A DNA stretch of 64,000 nucleotides, from assembly GCF_003337275.1 (NCBI RefSeq), contig NZ_QPJQ01000014.1, positions 28,436 through 92,435 on the forward strand. The letters run 5' to 3'. The translations under genes and the position numbers were made by a program. This document shows positions 27,454-37,900 of the stretch, in pieces (position 1 is the first letter of the stretch; every line of letters begins with the position of its first letter). The notes beneath the pieces were generated by a model. It was given only the letters and a program-made list of their open reading frames with translations. It was not told the origin of the DNA and did no database searches. Source of the stretch: Marinomonas foliarum. Its GTDB lineage: Bacteria; Pseudomonadota; Gammaproteobacteria; Pseudomonadales; Marinomonadaceae.

Positions 27454-28335
27454 ATGAGTCTTTTTAGACGTGTTGGTATTATTGCTCGATTAGATAAACC
27501 TCAGATTCTTGATACGGTTAAGAAACTGATGGAGTATCTACAAGAAAAAGACATCGCTCCGGTACTTGAAGACCAATTGGCGACCATGATGCCTGGTGTG
27601 AAAGTCGCTTCATCGGCGCTAAAAGAATTAGGTGATCATTGTGACATGGTCATGGTAGTGGGAGGTGACGGAAGTTTCCTTGGTGCTGCTAGAGCAATCT
27701 GTAATTACGACATTCCTGTATTAGGTATCAACCGAGGTACGTTGGGGTTTTTAACCGACATCTCGCCACACAATCTTCAAGAAGAATTAGACCCTATTTT
27801 TCGTGGCGAATACCATGAAGAAAAGCGCTTTATGATTGAAGCGAAAATCAAGCGTCAGAATCGTCCTAGCGGCGAAGGTATTGCGCTCAATGATTTGGTT
27901 CTTCACCCTGGCAAATCTGCTCGAATGATTCGTTTTGACTTATTCATAGACGATCAATTTGTCATGAATCAAAAATCTGATGGTTTAATTGTTGCCACAC
28001 CCACAGGATCAACCGCTTATGCGCTGTCTGCTGGTGGTCCAATTATGCTGCCAAAATTAGATGCTTTGGTTCTAGTGCCCATGCACCCACATACGTTAAG
28101 TAACAGACCTATTGTGATTGATGCCAATGCCAATATACGCATTGTTGTATGCGAATCGAATCTAACGTATCCAAGTGTGAGCTGTGACGGCCAGCTTAAT
28201 ATTACCGCGGCACCAGGGGATGAGATCCACATATCTAAAAAAACGGGTGGAATTCGACTAATACACCCTAAGAATCATGATTTTTACAATGTATGTCGTG
28301 ACAAGCTAGGTTGGCAATCCAGTTATCGCGCTTAA
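27454..28335 (+). CDS. nadK: NAD kinase
   Basis: NadK phosphorylates NAD to NADP in the cytosol. The 293-residue length equals the E. coli enzyme. Diagnostic blocks are VVGGDGSFLGAAR (68-80, GGDG motif), NRGTLGFLTD (93-102), ALNDLVLHPG and TPTGSTAYALSAGGPI. It starts a same-strand run with the rhomboid gene, yeaC, the DUF2797 gene and pepN. Confidence 0.97.
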   Translation: MSLFRRVGIIARLDKPQILDTVKKLMEYLQEKDIAPVLEDQLATMMPGVKVASSALKELGDHCDMVMVVGGDGSFLGAARAICNYDIPVLGINRGTLGFLTDISPHNLQEELDPIFRGEYHEEKRFMIEAKIKRQNRPSGEGIALNDLVLHPGKSARMIRFDLFIDDQFVMNQKSDGLIVATPTGSTAYALSAGGPIMLPKLDALVLVPMHPHTLSNRPIVIDANANIRIVVCESNLTYPSVSCDGQLNITAAPGDEIHISKKTGGIRLIHPKNHDFYNVCRDKLGWQSSYRA

Positions 28336-28392
28336 TATATTGGGTTCTGGTTAAATTTTATTATTTTGTAAACAAATCCTTTTAGAGGCTGC

Positions 28393-29262
28393 ATGTATTT
28401 TGTTTATCAGTTCAAAGAAACAGAAGACCCTAAAGGGTTAACCGAAGCTTTGTGGCATCATAAAGTGGCACATCAAATTCTGTTCAAAGATGGCCATAAT
28501 GAGTTGTGGGTATTGGATCCAAGCCACTTGCCAACCGTTGAGCAGCTTATGACTACTTGGAAGGGTGATCCTGCTTTGTTGCTGCAAGCTCAACCCGCTA
28601 CGGTGACCAGAATAGCCACTAAAGGTGGAATACTTTCTCAGCTCAAACTCTCGCCAGTGACAACAATCTTATTACTGTTAACCTTATTAGTAGCGGTAAT
28701 TACTCAACTTGGTGGCGACATCAAAACAGTCGGTTACTTTTCTATTAGTCCATTCGAGATTAGAAATGGTCATATTTATTTTTATGATTTATCTGAAGTG
28801 TTATCTAAAGGTGAGTATTGGCGTATTTTCACTCCTACATTATTGCATTTCAGCGTGCTACACATTGTTTTTAATACACTGTGGATTTGGGAAGTTGGCA
28901 GTAAATTAGAGCGTATTTTAGGGTCGATTATTTGGAGTGTTGGGGTTGTCATTATTGCGGTATTAAGTAACGTCTTACAGTACGAAATAAGCGGTTACCC
29001 ATTATTTGGCGGCTTGTCTGGTGTTGTTTACGGCTTAATTGGCTTTGCTTGGCTTTTACCTATTTTAAACAAGCGCTGGCCAATCATTATCAGCAAGCAG
29101 CTAATGCTGTTTTTTATAATTTGGTTAGGGGTAGGTTATACACCTTTCCCAGAAATGATAGGGCTTGGCAGTATTGCCAATACGGCTCATACCATCGGTT
29201 TGTTGTCAGGGTTAGTGCTTGGTGTTGTTTATTGGCTTACGACCAAACACCGTCATAAATAG
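28393..29262 (+). CDS. rhomboid family intramembrane serine protease (GlpG-like)
   Basis: This 289-residue membrane protease has an N-terminal cytosolic domain (about 1-85) and six helices. The catalytic serine S209 is in GGLSGVVYG and the catalytic histidine H266 in IANTAHTIGLLSG. The oxyanion residues H157 and N161 appear in LHIVFNTLW. Spacing matches GlpG (S201, H254, H150, N154). It cleaves membrane-embedded substrates; none is known here. Confidence 0.92.
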   Translation: MYFVYQFKETEDPKGLTEALWHHKVAHQILFKDGHNELWVLDPSHLPTVEQLMTTWKGDPALLLQAQPATVTRIATKGGILSQLKLSPVTTILLLLTLLVAVITQLGGDIKTVGYFSISPFEIRNGHIYFYDLSEVLSKGEYWRIFTPTLLHFSVLHIVFNTLWIWEVGSKLERILGSIIWSVGVVIIAVLSNVLQYEISGYPLFGGLSGVVYGLIGFAWLLPILNKRWPIIISKQLMLFFIIWLGVGYTPFPEMIGLGSIANTAHTIGLLSGLVLGVVYWLTTKHRHK

Positions 29263-29302
29263 TTCAATCAGTTTAAATTTTATCTTTTAATTATAGGCTT
29301 GG

Positions 29303-29318
29303 CCTGCTTCAAAGCAGG
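29303..29318 (+). promoter_or_regulatory. small hairpin touching the yeaC ribosome site
   Basis: CCTGCT and AGCAGG form a 6-bp stem around TTCAAA-type loop bases. The 3' arm runs into GGGAG, the yeaC Shine-Dalgarno, 12 bases before the ATG. A regulatory role is possible but not shown. Confidence 0.35.
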
Positions 29319-29329
29319 GAGATACAAAA

Positions 29330-29611
29330 ATGAATTTTAAAGAAATGATCGACAATATGTCGCCTGAAGTATATGTCAAACTGAAGCAAGCGGTAGAGCT
29401 TGGTAAGTGGCCGAACGGTGTAAGATTGACACCAGAACAAACAGAATTATGTCTACAAGCTGTTATTACTTATGACTACAGCAATAAAGAAGAAAAAGAT
29501 CGTGTTGGCTACATCGACACCACAGGTCATAAAAACGTTGGCAAAAAAGACCCAACGAAAGAGCAAGACACCATTAAATGGGTTGGCGATGGTCCTGAGG
29601 GACAAGCTTGA
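29330..29611 (+). CDS. yeaC: YeaC family protein (DUF1315)
   Basis: A 93-residue soluble protein with the DUF1315/YeaC pattern: MNFKEMIDNMSPEVYVKLKQ, ELGKWPNGVRLTPEQ and the tail GHKNVGKKDP. Function is unknown. GGGAG precedes the ATG. Its TGA overlaps the next gene's ATG by one base, so they are coupled. Confidence 0.88.
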   Translation: MNFKEMIDNMSPEVYVKLKQAVELGKWPNGVRLTPEQTELCLQAVITYDYSNKEEKDRVGYIDTTGHKNVGKKDPTKEQDTIKWVGDGPEGQA

Positions 29612-30435
29612 TGTTGCAGGGTAACCTTAAAAAAATGTCGACGGAGGTTCGTGATGGCCAAGTGTATTATCATCTGAACCTAGGAAGTGATCGTGTACTG
29701 GTTAACGATTTGTTAGGTAAAAAAGTTTCTTTGCATCTTGATGGAACGATTCATTGTGTAAATTGTGGCAAGGTGACCAAAAAATCGTTCAGCCAAGGCT
29801 TTTGCTTTAATTGCTTTAGAAAGTTGGCCGCTTGTGACACTTGTATCATGAGTCCAGAAAAGTGCCACTTTCATCTAGGTACTTGCCGAGAACCTGAATG
29901 GGCTGAGCAGTATTGCATGCAAAGTCATTATGTATATTTGGCCAATTCATCGGCGTTAAAAGTCGGTATTACTCGTGGTGATCAATTACCCACGCGTTGG
30001 ATAGACCAGGGGGCCACTCAGGCTAGAGCTTTATTTAGAGTACAAAACCGACGAATGTCTGGTTTAGTCGAAACCTTATTTAAAACACAAGTGGCGGATA
30101 AAACCAATTGGCGCAACATGCTCAAAGGGTCGTCTATCCAAATGGATCTTGAGCAAGAGCAAGAGCGTTTAATAGATCGACTTTATGAAGGCCTAGACTC
30201 CTTGCAACATGAGTTTGGGTTGCAGTCCATCACCGATTTATCCGATGAAAATGAAACTCATGAATTTACCTACCCAGTTTTAGAATACCCAACCAAAATA
30301 ACCAGCCTTAACGCAGAAAAAACGCCGCACATTGAAGGCACTTTGATGGGCATAAAAGGCCAGTACTGGATGCTAGACACGGGCGTGATTAATATTCGTA
30401 AATACACCGGTTATCAAGCGACATTGACATTCTAG
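29611..30435 (+). CDS. DUF2797 domain protein with zinc-binding cysteines
   Basis: This 274-residue protein contains DUF2797. The N-terminal third carries a zinc-finger-like set CVNCGK and FCFNCF, followed by ACDTCIMSPEKCHFHLGTC. Then comes SHYVYLANSSALKVGITR, which resembles a GIY-YIG nuclease-like beta hairpin. Function is unknown. A TTG at 29608 is in frame, but the ATG at 29611 is preferred, with GAGGGA upstream. It is coupled to yeaC and 13 bases before pepN. Confidence 0.85.
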   Translation: MLQGNLKKMSTEVRDGQVYYHLNLGSDRVLVNDLLGKKVSLHLDGTIHCVNCGKVTKKSFSQGFCFNCFRKLAACDTCIMSPEKCHFHLGTCREPEWAEQYCMQSHYVYLANSSALKVGITRGDQLPTRWIDQGATQARALFRVQNRRMSGLVETLFKTQVADKTNWRNMLKGSSIQMDLEQEQERLIDRLYEGLDSLQHEFGLQSITDLSDENETHEFTYPVLEYPTKITSLNAEKTPHIEGTLMGIKGQYWMLDTGVINIRKYTGYQATLTF

Positions 30436-30448
30436 GAGATAAGAACAA

Positions 30449-33082
30449 ATGAAAGAGAGTCAGCCATCAGCGATTTATTTAAAAGACTATAAAGTTCCTC
30501 CTTTTCTTATTGATAAAACAGAGCTTACATTTGATCTAGACGAAGCGACAACCATTGTCACTTCACGCCTACATATGCGTCGCAACCCTGCATTTGGCAA
30601 ATCGACAGCGCCTTTGGTTTTGGATGGCGGTGAAGACGTTAAGTTGATTGGTGTTGCCATGGACGACTATGCCTTGCCGCCAGAAGAGTACCGCATCAGT
30701 GAAGACAAACTGATCATTACTGCCACGGCAGATCAGTTTATTTTGACTTGTGAAACCTTGATTGAGCCACAAAACAACACACGCCTTGAAGGCCTGTATC
30801 GTTCGTCTTCTATGTTTTGTACTCAATGTGAGGCCGAAGGTTTTCGTCATATTACCTATTACCTAGATCGTCCTGATGTCATGTCAGTGTTTACCACGAC
30901 CATTATTGCTGACGAATCTCGTTACCCTGTAATGTTGTCTAACGGTAATGAAGTTGAACGCGGTAAAACGGATGAAGGTAAGACAGTCGTTGTATGGCAC
31001 GACCCATTCCCTAAACCTGCTTATCTTTTTGCTTTAGTTGCGGGTGATCTTGCGGTAAAAAATGACGTATTTACCACGCAAAGTAAGCGCGATATTAAAC
31101 TGCAAATCTTCACCGAGTCTCACAATATCGACAAAGTCGATTATGCGATGGAAGCACTAAAACGCTCTATGCGTTGGGATGAAGAAACCTATGGACGTGA
31201 ATACGATTTAGATATTTTCATGATCGTTGCCGTCGATGATTTCAATATGGGTGCCATGGAAAACAAAGGGTTGAATATTTTTAATTCATCTTGTTTGTTG
31301 GCTAGCCCGGAAACCACAACGGACGATACATATTTACGTGTCGAAGCAATTGTTGCGCACGAATATTTCCATAACTGGTCTGGTAACCGTGTTACTTGTC
31401 GAGATTGGTTTCAGCTAAGTTTAAAAGAAGGCTTTACTGTTTTCCGTGATCAGACTTTTTCCGCTGATATGCATTCAGAAACCGTAAAACGTGTAGAAGA
31501 TGTTTCTTTTCTGAAAACCGCTCAATTCGCTGAAGATGCTGGCCCAATGGCACATCCTGTGCGTCCGGCTTCTTTTATTGAGATATCCAACTTTTACACG
31601 CTGACTGTCTATGAAAAGGGATCTGAAATTGTTCGCATGATTCATACCTTGTTAGGCGCAGAGAAATTTCGTGCAGGTTCTGATTTGTATTTCGATCGCC
31701 ACGATGGTCAGGCGGTGACTTGTGATGACTTTGTTGCTGCTATGCAAGATGCTTCTGGTTTTGATCTTTCTCAATTCAAACGTTGGTACTCTCAAGCGGG
31801 TACGCCGATTGTTACAGTGACAGACAGTTTTGATGAAGCAACGGGCACGTATCGTCTAGCGATGAAGCAAGATACGCCAGCCACTCCAGGTCAGCCAACA
31901 AAATTACCACTGCACATTCCTGTGCGCGTTGGTTTACTTGACGAGCAGGGTACTGTCGTATCCTCTGAGGTAAACGGTGTTGTGGCAGAAGATCACGTTC
32001 TGCACCTGACATCCAGTGAGCAAGAATTTGAGTTTAGCGGTTTGACTTCTAAGCCTGTACCATCTTTGCTACGAGGCTTTTCGGCTCCAGTTAAATTACG
32101 TTATGACTATTCTTCGAAAGACCTATTGTTACTGCTGTCTTCCGATTCGGATGGTTTTAATCGTTGGAGCGCCTCTCAACAATTGGCAGTTAATGAGCTG
32201 ACCACGCTGATTAATCAGGCAATTGAAGGGAAAGAATTATCAATAGATTCTCAGTTAGTTAATGGTTTTAAAAGTTTATTAGCTGATGAAACGCTAGACC
32301 CAGCTATGGTTGCTTTAATTCTTGCTTTGCCGAGCCAGGCGTATTTGTCTGAGCTAGCGAATCCAATTCACCCAGCGGCAATCAAGCAAGCACGCCAATA
32401 TTTAAAAGCTCAGTTGGCTCATGCGTTGTCAACGGATTTTGAACGAGTGTATCGTGAACATAAAATCCACGGTGATTACCAAGCGACAGCGAAAGATATA
32501 GCGCATCGTTCGATTAAGAATATTGCTTTATCTTACTGGGTTGAGACAGATAATGAGCTTGCTCAGCAAGAGGTGGTAACGCAGTTCCAAGCAGCAAATA
32601 ACATGACTGATCAATTTTCTGCGCTGTCTATTGCTGTGAACTCACAGCACAAGCAAGCAGAAGAGCTATTGTCTGCATTCTATGAGCAGTGGAAAGCGGA
32701 ACCATTGGTAGTGAATAAATGGCTGATGTTAAGTGCTAGCCAAGATCAAGAAAATGCTTTGGAAACAGTACAAGGACTAATGGAGCATCCAGCTTTCGAT
32801 CTGAAAAATCCAAATAAAGTGCGCTCTGTTTTAGGGGGCTTTGGTCAAAGTGTTGCGGGTTTCCATAATGCTGACGGCAGCGGTTATCGCTTTTTGGCGG
32901 ATCAGATTATTGTGCTAAATAAACGTAATCCACAAATTGCTTCTAGGCTCTGTACGCCATTAACTCGCTGGAAAAAAATGCAGCCTGAGCTAAGTGCAAA
33001 AATGAAAGCAGAATTAGAGCGCATTTTAGCGGAAGATTTGTCAAAAGATGTTTATGAAGTAATTTCTAAAAGTCTTGCTTAA
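30449..33082 (+). CDS. pepN: aminopeptidase N
   Basis: This 877-residue zinc metallopeptidase of the M1 family removes N-terminal residues from peptides in the cytosol. Motifs are GAMEN (268-272) and HEYFH with zinc ligands H304, H308 and E327 in LKEGFTVF. The size and C-terminal helical domain (about 540-877) fit E. coli PepN (870). AGGAG lies before the ATG. It ends the nadK-pepN strand run and is followed by a strong terminator. Confidence 0.97.
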   Translation: MKESQPSAIYLKDYKVPPFLIDKTELTFDLDEATTIVTSRLHMRRNPAFGKSTAPLVLDGGEDVKLIGVAMDDYALPPEEYRISEDKLIITATADQFILTCETLIEPQNNTRLEGLYRSSSMFCTQCEAEGFRHITYYLDRPDVMSVFTTTIIADESRYPVMLSNGNEVERGKTDEGKTVVVWHDPFPKPAYLFALVAGDLAVKNDVFTTQSKRDIKLQIFTESHNIDKVDYAMEALKRSMRWDEETYGREYDLDIFMIVAVDDFNMGAMENKGLNIFNSSCLLASPETTTDDTYLRVEAIVAHEYFHNWSGNRVTCRDWFQLSLKEGFTVFRDQTFSADMHSETVKRVEDVSFLKTAQFAEDAGPMAHPVRPASFIEISNFYTLTVYEKGSEIVRMIHTLLGAEKFRAGSDLYFDRHDGQAVTCDDFVAAMQDASGFDLSQFKRWYSQAGTPIVTVTDSFDEATGTYRLAMKQDTPATPGQPTKLPLHIPVRVGLLDEQGTVVSSEVNGVVAEDHVLHLTSSEQEFEFSGLTSKPVPSLLRGFSAPVKLRYDYSSKDLLLLLSSDSDGFNRWSASQQLAVNELTTLINQAIEGKELSIDSQLVNGFKSLLADETLDPAMVALILALPSQAYLSELANPIHPAAIKQARQYLKAQLAHALSTDFERVYREHKIHGDYQATAKDIAHRSIKNIALSYWVETDNELAQQEVVTQFQAANNMTDQFSALSIAVNSQHKQAEELLSAFYEQWKAEPLVVNKWLMLSASQDQENALETVQGLMEHPAFDLKNPNKVRSVLGGFGQSVAGFHNADGSGYRFLADQIIVLNKRNPQIASRLCTPLTRWKKMQPELSAKMKAELERILAEDLSKDVYEVISKSLA

Positions 33083-33111
33083 TAGCTAACAGTACTTGTA
33101 GGTGTTAACTA

Positions 33112-33146
33112 AAGCCCTTGCGGAATTTTCCTCAAGGGCTTTTTTG
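33112..33146 (+). terminator. terminator after pepN
   Basis: AAGCCCTTG / CAAGGGCTT stem, 12-base loop, then a run of six T. Confidence 0.9.
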
Positions 33147-33262
33147 TTGTTTCTTTGATATGGTTTAAATAGCTGTCTTTACTACTTCTTTGCATTCTAT
33201 ACTTAATTCTGGCATAAGAGTGGTAACCTATTGTCGACCTTGAGTTTATTAAGGAGCGAAAA

Positions 33263-34798
33263 ATGAAAAGCAATACAACAAAGATTATTCCAATTGCTTT
33301 AGGATTATTACTATCTGCCTGTAGTACAACTTCTAGCCAGCAATCTACATCTTCTACGGAAAGTAATGCCGCTGAGCTAACATCTGCTGCAACAGTAAAA
33401 CCACCTAGCAATGATTCAAATGCTGAACTTATTCAAAGTCTCCAGACTCAACTAGACAATAATAAAGCACAGCTTTCTAAGCTTAACCAATCTCTTGATG
33501 AAAAAGACAGGCTAATTGCTTCTTTACAAAAAACAGCACCAAATGCTGAAACCCTCGCAACGCTAGAGAAGCAAAAACAATCCCGAGCAGAACTCGAGTC
33601 TCAATATTCAGCTTTAAAATTGGATAATGAGTTATTGCGCCGTCGTATTAGCCAGCTTGAAAATGAAAATGTATCGCTAAAGCAGCAAGTCGCCAGCCTT
33701 GAAGCGATGCCATTATCACAAGAGGGATTTAAACAAAGCTACCTTGAATTATTAGGTGAGCATACGGAGTTGCAGGAAAAATACTCGAATCTTCAAACAG
33801 ATAACAAAGCGTATCAAAAGCAGTTATCTGACCTTAAACAAGAAAACATAATTTTAGCAGGGGAATTATCAGATGCCCGAGCTCGACATCAAGCGCTATC
33901 CGATAGAGTTCGTTCTTTAAATGATAACCCGGAACTACCGGATTCCACGGCACAAATTCTTGTACCTATGGATGAAAACGCCATATATGAGCGTAACAAT
34001 GCTCAATGGCGCGCCGAGCTAATTAGCCTTCGAAACCAGGTCGCAGAACAAAAAGCACTTATTGAAGAATACAAAAATGATATTGTTAACTTAGAAGCAG
34101 CATTAGACGAGGGCGCTGCTTATGAGCAGCGCTGGAGAGCTTTAAATGCGAAGTTGTCTCAAGCTCAGCAAAATAATGCCACGCTGGCTGCTCAGTTAGA
34201 AGCAACTGAAAAGTCACTGAGTACAACTGAATCTGAGCTTAGTACCGTTTCAGCTCGACTTGCCAGTACTAAACAAGCACTTCAGATTAATGAGAACAGT
34301 GGTATTTCCGTTACTGCAACTATCGAAGCATTGCAGTCGCAATTGAGTTCGAGTTTGCGTAATGTACGTTGGCAACTACCTGATGAAATGGCGTTACATA
34401 ATAACTTTGAAATTTTAGTTTCTGCTGATGCTCAGCCATCTTTATCTGGCCAAACGTATCAAGCAGAGCTTGTTGTAGACAGTGACATTCAGATAATTAG
34501 CGATCGAGTTGCAAGTTCCATAGTGCAAAATGGTCGGTTGCAGTGGCGCTGGCGTGTAGCAGGATTAAATGAAAAACCAGACGCACAGCTAAATTTGTTT
34601 GTAAGACAGCAAATTAATTTCCAAGATCAAATTATTCAGAGACAGATTTATCGTGGCAACGAAACCTTATCTTTAATCAATACCAACTTGTTTGATAAAT
34701 ACGGTTATTGGGGTGTGGCAATTTTACTTGGTCTGATCGGTGGCTTCTTGATCGGGCGAATTAATAAGTCGAAAAGCAACCAAGAATTGAACTCTTAA
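33263..34798 (+). CDS. coiled-coil lipoprotein with C-terminal membrane helix, function unknown
   Basis: I do not recognise this 511-residue protein. It has a lipoprotein signal with lipobox LLLSAC (C20), then Ser/Thr-rich linker, long heptad-like segments rich in Gln, Glu, Leu and Lys (about 55-230 and 255-350), a globular stretch (about 355-465), and a C-terminal hydrophobic helix YWGVAILLGLIGGFLIG followed by RINKSKS. Lipid anchor at one end and membrane helix at the other would let it bridge or stack along membranes. AAGGAG is upstream. It is monocistronic between two terminators. Confidence 0.85.
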   Translation: MKSNTTKIIPIALGLLLSACSTTSSQQSTSSTESNAAELTSAATVKPPSNDSNAELIQSLQTQLDNNKAQLSKLNQSLDEKDRLIASLQKTAPNAETLATLEKQKQSRAELESQYSALKLDNELLRRRISQLENENVSLKQQVASLEAMPLSQEGFKQSYLELLGEHTELQEKYSNLQTDNKAYQKQLSDLKQENIILAGELSDARARHQALSDRVRSLNDNPELPDSTAQILVPMDENAIYERNNAQWRAELISLRNQVAEQKALIEEYKNDIVNLEAALDEGAAYEQRWRALNAKLSQAQQNNATLAAQLEATEKSLSTTESELSTVSARLASTKQALQINENSGISVTATIEALQSQLSSSLRNVRWQLPDEMALHNNFEILVSADAQPSLSGQTYQAELVVDSDIQIISDRVASSIVQNGRLQWRWRVAGLNEKPDAQLNLFVRQQINFQDQIIQRQIYRGNETLSLINTNLFDKYGYWGVAILLGLIGGFLIGRINKSKSNQELNS

Positions 34799-34818
34799 TA
34801 TCACTAAGGCTTTCTTAA

Positions 34819-34860
34819 AAAAGCGAAGTTGACCTTGATTGGTTGGCTTCGCTTTTTTTC
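34819..34860 (+). terminator. terminator after the coiled-coil lipoprotein gene
   Basis: AAGCGAAG / CTTCGCTT stem with an 18-base loop, then a T-run. Confidence 0.85.
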
Positions 34861-34959
34861 TTTCCTCGAATCATTCAACTCCGCATTACTTTTTTTCAAC
34901 GCGACAAGCTCAACTTTTCGGTATAGTACCATTGCATATTATTTTTTGAGGTGGTGAGC

Positions 34960-37900
34960 GTGGTAAAGTCCGATTCGTATTCTATTATTGAGAAACGACT
35001 AGCTGAAAACGTATTGATTCTAGATGGCGCCATGGGCACCATGATTCAGGGATATAAATTAGAAGAACAAGACTATCGCGGCGAGCGCTTTGAAGATTGG
35101 GAAAGTGACTTAAAAGGCAATAATGACCTTCTTTCATTGACTCAGCCAAAGATCATTAAAGACATTTACTCCAGCTATCTTGCAGCTGGCGCGGACATCA
35201 TTGAAACTAATACTTTCAATGCCAATTACATCTCCATGCTGGATTACCACATGGAAGATCTTAGCTACGAACTAAATTTTGAATCCGCTCGATTAGCTCG
35301 TGAAGCCGCTGACGAATTTACCAAGCAAAATCCAAGTAAACCTCGCTTTGTTGCTGGAGCTGTTGGTCCGACTAGTCGTACTTGTACCATTTCTCCTGAT
35401 GTTAACGATCCAGGTTTCCGTAATATACATTTTGATGAGTTAGTTGACGCTTATACAACGGCCGTTGATGGATTAATCAAAGGTGGCGTAGATCTTCTGC
35501 TAATCGAAACTATCTTCGATACTTTGAACGCAAAAGCCGCTATTTATGCAGTTTTAGATTATTTCGAAAAAACGGGTGTTCGTTATCCGATAATGATTTC
35601 CGGCACTATTACCGATGCCTCAGGGCGTACTTTATCCGGTCAAACCACGGAGGCTTTCTGGAACTCTATTTCTCACGCTAAACCTATTTCTGTTGGTTTA
35701 AACTGTGCGCTAGGGCCAAAAGAGCTACGCCAATACGTAGAAGAGCTTTCGCGTATTGCCGACACTCACGTATCTGCTCACCCAAATGCAGGCCTACCTA
35801 ATGCCTTTGGCGAATATGACGAATCGCCAGAGGAGATGCTTGAAGAGATTCAAGGTTGGGTTGATTCAGGATTTTTGAACATAATTGGTGGTTGTTGTGG
35901 TACAGCCCCTGAACACATTAAGACTTTCGCAACGGCCTTTGCAGAAGCAACACCACGGGTCATTCCAGAAATTGACAAAGCCTGTCGCTTATCAGGCCTC
36001 GAGCCATTTAACATCGATGGCGATAGCCTGTTTGTTAACGTCGGTGAAAGAACCAACGTGACCGGCTCGGCCATGTTTAAACGTCTTATCAAAGAAGGTG
36101 ATTTTGACACCGCTTTGGATGTCGCTCGTCAGCAAGTGGAAAACGGTGCGCAGATAATCGACATCAACATGGATGAAGGCATGTTGGATTCGCAAGCTGC
36201 AATGGAGCGCTTTCTTAAGCTCATCGCGTCTGAACCGGATATTTCTCGTGTGCCTATCATGCTGGATTCTTCGAAGTGGGAAATCCTTGAAGCGGGTTTG
36301 AAATGGATTCAAGGTAAAGGCGTCGTTAACTCTATCAGTATGAAAGAGGGCGAAGATAAATTCCGCGAACAAGCGCGTAAGCTAATGAAATACGGCGCTG
36401 CGGTTATCGTCATGGCCTTTGACGAAGTCGGCCAAGCGGACACTCGTGCTCGTAAAATAGAGATATGCCGTCGTTCATACCATATTTTGGTGGATGAAGT
36501 TGGCTTTCCACCTGAAGACATTATTTTCGATCCAAACATCTTCGCTATCGCTACAGGTATTGAAGAACATAACCGATACGCTTTGGACTTTATCGAAGCA
36601 ACAGGCGATATTACTCGCGAATTGCCTTATGCCAAGGTGTCAGGCGGTGTTTCAAACGTCTCTTTCTCGTTCCGTGGTAACAATCCAGTACGTGAAGCCA
36701 TTCACGCGGTTTTCTTATATCACGCGATTAAACAAGGCATGACAATGGGTATCGTTAACGCAGGGCAACTTGCCTTGTATGAAGATATCCCAACAAAATT
36801 GCGTAATGCAGTTGAGGATGCTGTGCTTAACCGTACGCCCGATGCCACAGACAACTTGTTAGCAATCGCTGGTGAGTTTGCAGGAAACGGCGAAGTCGCA
36901 GAAAAAGAAACGCAAGAATGGCGTGGTTTACCCGTTTCTGAGCGCTTAAGTCATGCGTTGGTTAAAGGCATAACCGAATTTATAGATGATGACACTGAAG
37001 AAGCTCGTTTAGCCTTTGCTCGTCCGTTAGAAGTCATTGAAGGTCCATTGATGGATGGTATGAGCATAGTTGGTGACTTATTCGGTTCCGGTAAGATGTT
37101 CTTGCCTCAAGTAGTGAAATCAGCGCGAGTAATGAAAAAAGCCGTAGCCTACTTGATGCCTTTCATTGAAGAAGAAAAGCGTCTCAATATGGATACGGCT
37201 TCATCCAGCAACGGCAAAATCGTTATGGCGACGGTGAAAGGCGACGTACATGATATTGGTAAAAACATCGTTGGTGTTGTATTGCAGTGCAACAACTTCG
37301 AAGTGATCGATCTTGGTGTCATGGTGTCGGCGGAGAAAATCCTGCGCACAGCAAAAGAAGAGGGCGCAGACATGATCGGCTTGTCTGGCTTGATCACGCC
37401 ATCGTTGGATGAAATGGTGCATGTTGCCAAAGAAATGGAGCGCCAAGGCTTCGATTTGCCCGTCATGATTGGTGGTGCGACGACATCAAAAGCCCATACC
37501 GCAGTAAAAATTGAACAAAACTATAAACGCAACCAAGTCGTTCATGTGACTAATGCGTCTCGTAGTGTTGGTGTGGCCAGCGCCTTACTCAGTAAAGATA
37601 AAGTGCGTTATCAGAACTTTGTCGACGAAATCAAAGCGGATTACGAGAAAACACGTATTCGTTATAAAGATCGTGCTAAAGCGGGTCGCCGTGTTTCTTT
37701 GGATAAAGCGCGCCAGAATAAAGGCCCAATCGCATTTGATGGCAGCAATGTTGTTCAGCCGAACAAACTTGGCATCACCGTATTAACGGAAAGCGATATC
37801 GACCTAAACCTAGTTAAAGACTACATAGATTGGACACCTTTTTTCCAAACATGGGAACTTGCAGGTGCTTATCCTCGCATTCTTACTGACGACGTGGTCG

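Noticed and set aside
34799..34950. Cobalamin riboswitch ahead of metH
   Set aside because: The 151-base region holds a terminator and no recognisable B12-box sequence.
36494..36742. Frames inside metH on both strands
   Set aside because: Shadow frames of a long, well-conserved gene; no ribosome sites or motifs.
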